A stretch of DNA of 21,455 nucleotides from Heterobasidion occidentale (lineage: Eukaryota > Basidiomycota > Agaricomycetes > Russulales > Bondarzewiaceae): contig JBCAQO010000146.1 of assembly GCA_039111635.1 (NCBI GenBank), positions 1 through 21,455 of the forward strand. The letters run 5' to 3'. This document shows, in pieces, positions 10,370 to 19,016 of this stretch. A model generated the notes under the pieces. It was given only the letters and a program-made list of their open reading frames with translations, ran no database searches and was not told the origin of the DNA. Made by a program: the position numbers and the translations under genes. The first letter of the stretch is position 1. Each line of letters begins with the position of its first letter.

Positions 10370-11739
10370 ATATCACTCGGTTGACAGTCTCGGATGTACG
10401 GGCTGGAAGAATGTCATTCCTGATAATCAGAAGCATTCCACGTTCATATCTGGGCATTTGTGGGGGGCGTCTGTTCGTGGCAGAATTGCATGGGGATAGA
10501 CGAAGATGGCATCATTGCATTCGACTCGCGAGGCCAAGACAAGACGATGCACTACTTTGACGAGTGAGATTCTGACAAAGGAGAAAAAAGAAGGATACCC
10601 AGTTGTCGTATGCATTCCTGGCCAGGCTGGACAGCTCGAGGCCCAAAAGATCTATGGGCGTTCCTTCAAAGTCACTAACTGGTCTAGACACAGTGTATCG
10701 AGATAAGGATGCGTCAGAAGAGGCGAATACGTTCCTACATCCCTGTCACACTCAACACATATGGCACCTTGTAGGCTTGCTGGGCCAGGCAAGTCGCAGC
10801 GATCAGATCGGTGAACAGCTATATGTGGACACGAAAAACGTGGGGATGAGAGGGATATAATCCATAAGAGGCATTCATGAGACAAGGGCGTTTCCAGGAT
10901 GAGCGAAAGCATTCCCAGCCGGCTCTTGCTAAGATGGAAGCATAAAGGAAAGGTTCGCGCCTTTCGTTGGGCCTCGCGATATATGGCGGTTGATAATCTT
11001 GAACTTGGAGGTCAATACCTCCCCATTTCTGTCAAAACCTCTCGGGAGTGCTCAAGATGCATGGACTGAGGCAGCCCACGGGGACGGAGAAATAATTTCG
11101 CCTAAGTCAAACAGCATAGAGCAAAAACAGACGCCTGAAAGTCAAGTTCACAAGGTTCGCAATGGATGGTTCCCCAACAGTGGATATTCTCTCAGACCGA
11201 ATGGAGATCCGTGTTCTGGATTTGAAAACTTCCCGTGAGCAGACGCCATAGAAGCACAGGAAATGGCTGGTTCCACAAGGTCCGCCACAGCCAGATGGTT
11301 ATCACATGTTGATGTGTTACTAGTGAACAAAATGGATAGCCAAGGATAGCCCCATTCAAGATTGAAGGGAAGGAGTCAGCATGCGTCGAGATCCCAGACT
11401 CGGAATTTCAAGAACAAAGATGCTGGTGCAAGTACCGGAATAGAAGGAGCCACATCTAACACATGATCCATCCAGGAGTAATCAAAATGAACCCGAAGGA
11501 GAGTTGAGATCCACAGATGGGAACCAGAAAGGTAAGACTCCCTGTACAACAAGTATGTTCAGATACAGCGCAGTGCATGCATGTATCGATTGCATATCCC
11601 ATGTCAAAGTATCAGGCCAAGAGATCTAAATGGAATGCGCTAATTTAGAGTCATCAAGGGAGAGCTGAGGGCCGGAGTCGTCAGGGGCTCTGATGAGGAC
11701 GTGCATTCGAGCGGCCCGCTATCCAACTTGGATTGCTAA
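10370..11739 (+). pseudogene. Decayed or frame-disrupted plus-strand gene remnant, possibly beta-propeller
   Basis: Short protein-like segments follow one another on the plus strand but in changing frames. From about 10,376 comes HSTFISGHLWGASVRGRIAW; after a shift at the GGGG run near 10,495 it continues IDEDGIIAFDSRGQDKTMHY. This passes through a good intron (10564-10625) into LDSSRPKRSMGVPSKSLTGL, open to 10860. Later segments include KGKVRAFRWASRYMAVDNLE, a frame with VDILSDRMEIRVLDLKTSRE that hits TAG, and WLVPQGPPQPDGYHMLMCY. The end has NQNEPEGELRSTDGNQK, an intron 11532-11650 with a CTAAT branch, and VIKGELRAGVVRGSDEDV before TAA at 11737-11739. GHLWG/AWGIDEDG and IRVLDLKTSRE suggest WD40-like blades, but no family is firmly recognised. 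No 5' exon with ATG fits between here and the DCAF4 stop. Confidence 0.45.
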
Positions 11740-11964
11740 AGAATTTGAACGTATTGACGAAGAGGTAAGTAAGTGGATTAGTAACTATGGAGACATAGCG
11801 ACCTACATTGGGGGAACGTCGTTCTCACGTTCCTACGGAGGACTAGGCAGAATATATGATAGAGAAAAGGAGATGTCAGTGGATGTATCTTGTTCGGTTC
11901 CTTCGGCCTGATCATCTGTATGAGTCGCTGCGGCGTCAGATGCAGCGGCTGCTACAAACGAAGT

Positions 11965-12324
11965 TCACAGTCCATTCTGACGCACATCATCCGTCTTCCC
12001 TTCTTCCATGGCATCATCAGGTTCGTCGTAGAGATGCTTGAGTATCTTCGACTGGTTTTGCGCGTCGGCGCTAGCGCTGACTAGATGAGAGCCGCAGGTG
12101 TCGGATTTCTGGTGAGTAAAACGTGCGTATAGGAGTGTTCCCGTCCTGCTAGGAGTCATATCGCCAAAAAACAACGAGTAAGGTGGTTGTGGTGGAGTAG
12201 ACAAGTCGGTACTCAAGGCAATGATGTCTGGAGAATTCGAGGTCCGCGGCCGTGTCGTCCGCGACAATACCCGGAAGTTCTGCTCCTCTGCTCCACACTG
12301 CTCCACGACAACGCTGTCGAAGAA
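11965..12324 (-). CDS. Hypothetical coding exon, function unknown
   Basis: A 120-codon frame opens directly after an acceptor-like TTCGATAG (intron end at 12325) and stops at 11965. It has purine-N-pyrimidine codon bias and protein-like composition: SNSPDIIALSTDLSTPPQPP, SRTGTLLYARFTHQKSD, NQSKILKHLYDEPDDAMEEG. No ATG precedes it; the only internal ATG candidate for a short product is at 12159 (64 codons). A 5' exon could lie between 12340 and 12500, but I could not fix a donor. I recognise no domain and no membrane segment. It may be the last exon of a small gene, or a relic like the neighbouring segment. Confidence 0.3.
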   Translation of the reverse strand, partial: FFDSVVVEQCGAEEQNFRVLSRTTRPRTSNSPDIIALSTDLSTPPQPPYSLFFGDMTPSRTGTLLYARFTHQKSDTCGSHLVSASADAQNQSKILKHLYDEPDDAMEEGKTDDVRQNGL

Positions 12325-12625
12325 CTATCGAATTTGCTATGTTCAAGAGAAGAAGAGACAAGTTTGATAATGATCCCCGCGAGCGTTCGTATACGTAAAT
12401 GAAGAAAGTACGTAGAAATACAGTGTCCGTCCCCAGCCTCAAGCCGAAGGAATTGTTCGTAGCCCTAAGCTACATATACCCATGCAGATCCAACACTGGG
12501 ATAAACAAACATATAGCCATGAGCGATGGCGCTCCATACAAGAATTAGTATAGATCAACAAAAAATCGCTTCTATCACCTTTCCCATCCCGTGCGCTTTT
12601 GTACAATCAACGGCGACGCAGGAGG

Positions 12626-14392
12626 CTACCAGGTCCCATTGATCCTGCCAATGGCCCACAGAAGACCCCCGCCTCCAACAGGCAGAAGAAGAGCCCACGC
12701 TGTGACATCCCACACGAGCCGCCGCCCTAGCCGCTTTCGTTGTAATGTGCGCTCCTTGCGCTGCAGCAGCTCGTCAGCGTCAGCTCGATCTAGCGCTGCC
12801 CGGTCAAAGTTGACTGCAGACGGAGTGTGGACTGCAGAAGGAATCACGATTGAGAGGGGGCGCTTGAAGTGATGCATCGTTACATGCAATACAGCTTTTG
12901 ATGCGTTGAATTTAACAATCGATGAATGCAGTGAATACTGAGAAGTTAACATACCTGGAAGGACATACGTACTTGCAAGCGCAAGTACTAGAATGATATC
13001 GCTCAATATAGCGGACGGTTGCGCAGGAAGGAGAGAGAGCGCGGGAATAAGCAAATATATGATAAGCTTAGGTATCGGTAGATTTGTCGCACGGCGAAGG
13101 GACATTGGAATGGGAAGAGGTGGGGTAGTAACAACCAGAGGTGGTATGGCCAACACAAGAACAACGGTATTTGACACAGCCATCAGAGGATTCGGCGCGC
13201 GGGCGAAAAGGTCCTGTATTTGAGACTTGTGAAGACTAGTGTCTCCTTGCATTTTTAAGAAAGTGAACAGGGCACTTACCGGGGGAATCGGGGCGGCCGC
13301 AAAGAAACAAAGAGGGAGCGTGAGGGCAACGGCGAGACCTATTGAAACAACTGATAGAAGTTTGAAAGAGTGACGTTTTTTCTTGGTGGTTGACAGGGGG
13401 TGGGCGCTGCCTTGAAGAGAAGCATATAGAGGGAGAGTCCAAGTTGTGGCGAATGAGAAGGCAATAGTAGCTGTTTAGTATCAAATTAGACGGCCAAGGG
13501 CATGGAAATGTGAATTAGAAACACGCAACTGGTTCCCTGCCAGAGTATCCCTGTTCGAAGCCGTCCAGCACTGACATCCAGTGTACCTTGGGCGTGAGCG
13601 AACGAGACGCTTCCTAGCCAAACAATATACGCGGCAACGGATACCCATGTAGCATACACTACGCGCTTAGCCGCCAAGGAGGGCGCCAAGCAGAGAGGCA
13701 AAATGAACAAGGACAACAAAATGCTGAAGACTATCCGGGAGGATAATGGCATCTTAGTGGGGGAAAGAGGCAGCAGTGCATCAACCGATGCTTATCGAAG
13801 CATAACAAAACGTTATTAGGGTTTGCATGTCTGCAGAAGAGATCCTCACCTCGCAGATACATGGTGGCCAAGAGCACCTCAGGAGCCCCGTTCCAAACCT
13901 CACCAAAGACCTCAAAAACGCCCGACGCCGCTCCTTCCCTCTCCCTCTCGCGAAGGCATCTAATACAATTTCCTCCAAATCCGGATTATGAACGTATTTC
14001 GCTAACATATAGCACAAATGCCTTGAGCATGCTGCGAAGAGCGCGAAGGCCAAGAGCACCGGAATTGATCGATTGAGTGGTGTACCCGTGTCGGGAATAA
14101 ACATCGAACCGAGCTTCAGGAATGGCGTGAGGAGATAGAGGAGGATAAGACTGGGCGAGAGAGGAGGGACTGATGAAGTTCTGATGCGGTCGAGATGAGA
14201 ACCAAAGTCGTCTGCGAGATCATCGTCCGAGGAGAAATCAAGAGGGGCGCTGGAAGGTTCGTCGTCGTCGTCGTCGTCCTGAACGAAAATGAGGGTCGCG
14301 TTGGAAAGGGTGTCGCGCAGAAGGGGTGAAGATGGGCTTCCATGATCGCTTGAGGACAGCGAGTTAAGGGATGAACGTCTGCTGGACGACAT
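12626..14392 (-). CDS. Multi-pass membrane transporter, amino acid/auxin permease-like
   Basis: Inferred exons 14392-14007, 13959-13850, 13790-13530, 13470-13280, 13213-12955 and 12894-12626 total 491 residues. The N-terminal 90 residues are cytosolic in style: serine-rich, with a six-aspartate run from a GTC/GAC microsatellite. About ten hydrophobic segments follow (for example VLLAFALFAACS, VLLATMYLRASVDALLPL, VFSILLSLFILPLCLAP, VSVAAYIVWLGSVSF, IAFSFATTWTLPLYASL, VVSIGLAVALTLPLCFF, LIIYLLIPALSLLP, VWDVTAWALLLPVGGGGLLW). The pattern FATTWTLPLYASL and YVLPAVLH..HHFKRPLSIV resembles SLC38/Avt-type amino acid permeases of the vacuole. Substrate and membrane are inference. Exon 1 is uncertain at its end: the frame before 14007 and after 13959 are joined by a 47-nt intron (GTTAGC...TTAG), but protein-like reading also continues past 14007, so a lost base is the alternative. 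Confidence 0.7.
14258..14279. repeat. GTC trinucleotide microsatellite coding a poly-aspartate run
   Basis: Six to seven tandem GTC/TCG units on the plus strand read as GAC codons on the minus strand, giving six consecutive aspartates followed by E in the transporter N-terminus. It is in frame, so unit changes would alter tail length without breaking the protein. Confidence 0.85.
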
Positions 14393-14513
14393 GGATGGCA
14401 ATGACGAGAATGGCAGCAAGGACAATGGCGCACTGTAGCCAATTCTCACCGTACACCACTGCACCAACCCTCCGGAGACGGCCTGCTGCGGTCTGTCCGG
14501 CTGCCTCCGGCAT
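14364..14513 (-). CDS. 49-residue membrane micropeptide ORF overlapping the transporter start
   Basis: ATG at 14513 opens a 50-codon frame ending TAA at 14364-14366, in a different frame from the transporter, whose ATG is at 14392; they overlap by 29 nt. The peptide has a polar, arginine-containing N-terminus (MPEAAGQTAAGRLRRVGAVV) and a single hydrophobic helix (WLQCAIVLAAILVIAIHVV) ending QQTFIP. Codons are strongly purine-N-pyrimidine, as in real coding sequence. It lies about 57 nt downstream of a TATAAAA box. It could be an upstream ORF controlling transporter translation, an independent small membrane protein, or part of an alternative first exon: a GTGAGA donor lies inside it. No family is recognised. 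Confidence 0.5.
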   Translation of the reverse strand: MPEAAGQTAAGRLRRVGAVVYGENWLQCAIVLAAILVIAIHVVQQTFIP

Positions 14514-14569
14514 GCTAAATGTTTCCGGGTTCCTCTCGCTTTCTTTTGCACATCGACACTCTGCTGGTG

Positions 14570-14576
14570 TTTTATA
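14570..14576 (-). promoter_or_regulatory. TATA box upstream of the micropeptide ORF and transporter
   Basis: CTATAAAAC on the minus strand, about 57 nt before the micropeptide ATG and 178 nt before the transporter ATG. The spacing fits one shared transcript. A 12-codon ORF (MCKREREPGNI) also begins between it and the micropeptide. Confidence 0.55.
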
Positions 14577-14774
14577 GCCCAAAAGCAGTTGTATTGACAA
14601 TCCACTGACTAGTCACAACATGCGGGCCAACTACTACGAGAGAAGAACAAATTTTAAGGTAAGAAACCTGAATCAATCCTACTGAAGATCCAGACCCAAG
14701 AAGCGTTCGACGCTTGGAACCCGTGTATGATAATTTACAGAGATAGAAATCATGATCATCGCCACGTCGTTACT

Positions 14775-16308
14775 TTATACAATCTCGTCAACAGCCGCAC
14801 CTGCGATTGGCTTCTGTCGTTCTGCATTCAAGGCGTGGGCGTGATGCCTGCGTGCCGCAGCGTTCCTGAGCCAAAAAGAACAGCACAAAGTCAACACTGA
14901 TATGATGACACAAGACAGAACGAGTACGCTCACGGTCGATTTAGAATACTTTCGTCTCCAAGGAAGATGAGTGCGTCGTAGACAAATGCGCCAACCAATC
15001 CACCAGCTATCGGCCCTAGGATGGGGCACCATAGCCAGTACTGATCGCGGAAGTTAAAGACTATGTTCGACCTTCTGAGCATACTTTCGAAGAGCAACAA
15101 TGATTGAGACACACCTTCTCGACCGTAGCCGACCATGGCTGTCATGATCCGGGGACCTAAATCACGAGCCGGGTTGATCGCATAGCCTTGCATCCATGTG
15201 AGCTCCTGCAACAGAGCAGACAGCGATCCACTCACCTGTCTGCATTCCGAAGGCTGTGCCGACCCCTAAGATGAAGATGAAAATGACCAATGGTACCAAG
15301 CCCGCAGGAGGAGGTCCGTTCCGTTTATCCGATACTGCAAAGACGACAAGCACCAGTGCGAATGTACCGACAAACTATGAACTCGTGTCAGATCCGGCAA
15401 CCCTTATGATCGGGCGAACTGTACCGACTTGATCGAAGAAGCTATTAGCCGCGGGCATATAGTCCAGCTGAGAAACAGAGAAGGATTTTAGTTCTAAAAC
15501 AATAGTGGCACCTTGAAACGCTACTTACGGCGTATGTCGCAAATAGGCTTGCTGTCCCAGGAACAGAGAGCGCATTCCGCCCTCCCTCGAAGATGTAGAT
15601 GGCATGGAAGTAATTTGCGAAAACGATGAGCGAGCCGATCCAGGCGCCCAAGATCTGCGCAAAAATGTATATGGGAACTTTTTTCCATGGGAAGTCCCTG
15701 AAGACAGCTAAGGCAAGTGTCACCTGCGCGGCGGGAAACAAAATCAATGAGACATGTCATGGATCATTGTTGAGATGAGCTAATGCGGATGAGGGAGTGG
15801 GAAGGGTCGGAGAGCCTTACCACGGGATTGATGTGTCCGCCTGTCACACCCCCAGAAACCCACACACCGAGCGCGGCGCCTGACAGGTGTGCGTCATCAG
15901 AACAAAGGGTCCAGAAAGATGAAGAGAGAAGAATGCAACGTACCACATGCCCAGCCAAAATTGAGAGATAGGTAGTCGCCCTTGGGAGTTGCAGATACGG
16001 CTGTGTTGGAACTGAGGACCACCTGGCAGTCGACACCATTGCCAAACAAGATGAGGATCATGGTCCCCAGCATCTCCGCAGCGGGTTCCCGGAGATGCTC
16101 ACTGTATGACTCGTTTGGTGCGGCTCGGATAGCCTGGAATGTGTACTCACCGAACCCTGGACCAACGATTGGGATACTTCGTATAATATTCGTGGAGAGC
16201 CTCAAAGTCTTCAGGACTTTCGTCGACATCCTCGAGATGCTTCACTTCCTTGGACATTGCATCGCTGGAGCGTCGGCGTCCAAATGACTTCAAGACGGGG
16301 AGGGACAT
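14775..16308 (-). CDS. Aquaglyceroporin (major intrinsic protein family)
   Basis: Nine inferred exons (16308-16151, 16101-15944, 15879-15821, 15723-15529, 15467-15429, 15374-15236, 15186-15115, 15060-14934, 14865-14775) keep frame and give 345 residues. It is a six-helix plasma-membrane channel for glycerol and/or water. The N-terminal 50 residues are charged; helix 1 holds EMLGTMILILFGNGVDCQVV. The first half-helix motif is GGHINPVVTLA, an NPV in place of NPA. The second is GMQTGYAINPARDLGPR, a canonical NPA followed by R-D, the aspartate being typical of glycerol-conducting members. Loop and helix landmarks FAQILGAWIGSLIVF, LDYMPAANSFFDQF, FRDQYWLWCPILGP and FVYDALIFLGD match fungal GlpF-like proteins. 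Long Fps1-type regulatory tails are absent. The leader from the TATA box has no upstream ATG. The gene is tandem with the transporter (382 bp apart). Confidence 0.95.
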
Positions 16309-16427
16309 GATGCTGGTCGTCAAAATGGTGCAATAGTACAACAAAGGCAGCACAGAACCCAGGAAAGAGAAGGAGGAGGAAACAGTCGACCAAGAGGGAC
16401 TGCAGAGCCTATGGAAAGAAGCCGACC

Positions 16428-16434
16428 TTTTATA
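16428..16434 (-). promoter_or_regulatory. TATA box of the aquaglyceroporin gene
   Basis: GGGTATAAAAGG on the minus strand, 120 nt upstream of the aquaporin ATG. The stretch between them is pyrimidine-rich (TTTCCTCCTCCTTCTC) and free of ATG, as expected of a highly expressed fungal promoter and leader. Confidence 0.7.
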
Positions 16435-16439
16435 CCCGA

Positions 16440-19016
16440 AAGACATTCCAAGAACAGTCATCCGCTGGATTAGCCCTATACCGTGGCAAAGCGGGAGGCG
16501 CATGAGATGCATGTTCCTCGGATAGGCCACACAGAGTAGAATAGATTGAGCTGCCGATACCGACCCCGATCTCGAAAGCCCTTGCATGGAGGAACAAGTC
16601 CTTCCTCTTCCCGATTCCGTTTCAGCTATGCTTTCACCGACCGCCAAACACGTTGTATAGAAGCTCGAGTGTGTATGCTGCTACACCCTGCCTCTCTCGG
16701 AAGAACGGTCAGGCTGCAATCGCGATCATGTAGCATTACGCATCCGAGCTGAGCAGGGTAGCGCTTCGAGGATGATCGAGTTTGAGGATCCGGTGTCAGC
16801 CTGACCTGAGAGGGAAATTGCTTTCGGATAAGACCGTGGTATGTAAATGCTATTTCGGCGTGCCACGTACAGAATATCACAAAGAATGTTTCTGGGCCAG
16901 GGCGCCCAGACCCAGAATCCTGCGCTTCCGGGTTATATCTGCAACGGGAACTTGGACGCTTTACGTGAAAATATCAGCAGAATCACCCCCAACTGAAACC
17001 ATCTAAAGGAGATATCGCCAAGCTCCCCGATATCCCACAATGCAGTCCCAAGAGTGGCTTGATAAGTATGGCCATTTTTAGTTATGGCGTACGACAAGCT
17101 TCAATAAGATGTGCTCATACTGCACACATTCCTGGATGTGAAGAGAATCAAGGGATAGCTCTTCGAGGAAGACGGAAACAGGCGGGAGAAAAAGTTCCTG
17201 GTAACTTACCGTTTAGGACCAGGTGACCAGGTTGACAATTTACGCTTGCCAAGGACCTCCGCTGTCACAGTCATCCGCAGTTTGCCTGTCACAGAGCGCT
17301 AAGTCTTCCCAATCTCAACGTCCTATTACTTCTATAGGTTGACCCAATGTCTGCTCTGTGTGACAGTATCCTGACTCTTGAATGAGACAACCGTTCAATA
17401 CGGTTATATCACAGGCTGCGGGGAGCAGACGGATCCTATAGCCCCAGGCCGGTGAGAACTCAGAACTGTGCACCAGGTGATGCTCGGAAGGCTGTGTAGC
17501 AGACCTGCTGACCTTGGTCAAGCCCATTCAATGCAAGAATTCGGGTGGCAAAGAAGCAGCTCGGATCTGTCACACGACGCACGAAATCTACTGATATCAT
17601 GGTCTCGTCACGCTGGCTTCTGCCCTGTTTTTAACGTGTCCACGCCGGGAATATCGCATCAAGTACGCCCAATGGAGACCCGTGGAACGTTTCAAACATA
17701 GGATGGCTTATCTGTGAATACAGTGTAAGCTGCCATCTTATTGTAGGGGGATATGCATACTGATTCGACTTCGAATATGCAGCGACGCGGGCTAAGCACA
17801 GTTTGCTTTGGCGCTATGAGATTGCAGTCATTCCAGCTGCTGAGTAGCTGCGGACAGATAGACGAATCGCAGACCCACGGCACCGGCACCGTAGTGCCCA
17901 AGCACACGACACGAAAGCAACCAGATGGGGGTGCGACATTGGACAGCTGATTGAATACTTCCTGCCAGGACCGGTGTGAATGAAGTATGAAAATTCAAAA
18001 GGCTTGTATACAACAGCTTCTTCGTGGCCTCGTAACCAAGAGTTTGATGAACAGATCGTTGGACTACTCATGGCTAGGGCATCACAGACAGGCAAGATTC
18101 TCCAGGGAATGAAGTAGGTGAGCTGTACATCATGCAAGAACGCACGCCATTCCTGCACGTTCCCGAGATGGTGGAAAAACAGACCGTTGTTGTCGACCGC
18201 TGCGTCGCATTGTATGCAAGAAAACGGATTTGACACACCAACCCTGGAAGCCTGAGATGAGATTTAAGCGCATCACTGCTGTCCAAAAATTCCAAAGAAT
18301 TACCTCGATAAGGATGCATGGAATGCACTGTAGTTGCACTGTTCGGTGCTGCTTTCCAAGAATCATCTGCTGTCACGGGCTGGCGACAATGAACGGACGG
18401 CAACGTGCAATACCCTTCGGAACGGTCTAGTGATGACCCCAAGGAGAGGTGAGTAGAAGCATTCGAGCATGTGTGCAATTCAATCAGAACTAGGAGCCCC
18501 CGCGCTGCCGAACAAGTATGCCTTCCTGAATAGGATAACGTGGTTCGAGCGTTGATATAGATACCAGAGGAAAGTGGTCGTGTTCGAAGTGGCCAACGGT
18601 CAACTTGCGTAGTCTTCCAGAAAGCTCGATCAGCGTGTGATAGAACAAAGAGATCGAGAGTATATTGCCACAAGGACTATAACGAGTTATTGAGTTTAAT
18701 TAAACTTCCTGGAACGAGAACAAATATGTCAGACAGCGGAACGAGCCTCGCAACACACAAAAATTCGTCCCAAGGACAGTGCGCGGGTCAGTTTAGCTTC
18801 GAATGATAATCTCCCGAGAGATTAGAGAGGCAAGGACGAGGAGCCAAGTGACAAGCACCCAGCAGCGTCGATGTCTCTGAGCACAATGTGCGCTGCTGAA
18901 CGCTCTCGGGTTTCATTGAAGAAAAAAGGTGGGCATTGCCACTGCCGTGCCCTCTTGCACATGTTCTTCATATTAATCTTTCAAACGGGTTGTTACGCAA
19001 AGTAGACATCACCACA
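16440..19016. other. Long region without a confident gene; open frames of uncertain status
   Basis: About 2.6 kb between the aquaporin promoter and the 3' end of the GCFC gene. On the minus strand, frames of about 199 and 140 codons (18673-18074 and 18236-17814) overlap; neither starts with ATG. Parts look protein-like (AAVDNNGLFFHHLGNVQEWR, FLHDVQLTYFIPWR) and a possible intron runs from GTAATT near 18310 to CATCTCAG near 18253. On the plus strand 17468-17701 is open with fair codon bias. I recognise no family, transposon ends, tRNA or repeat. It may be a decayed gene or lineage-specific sequence. Confidence 0.4.

Noticed and set aside
14364..14605. Extending the transporter N-terminus upstream of 14392 in its own frame
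   Set aside because: The upstream in-frame stretch (KARGTRKHLACRRQPDRP) lacks a usable ATG and crosses the TATA box and the micropeptide region; the ATG at 14392 begins clean serine-rich coding sequence.
15162..15353. Reading MQTGEWIAVCSVAG as aquaporin sequence
   Set aside because: It is intron read-through. Splicing 15235-15187 gives GMQTGYAINPARDLGPR, the family consensus.
16440..19016. Transposon or repeat element in the large gene-free region
   Set aside because: No terminal repeats, target-site duplications, reverse transcriptase, integrase or transposase motifs were visible on either strand.
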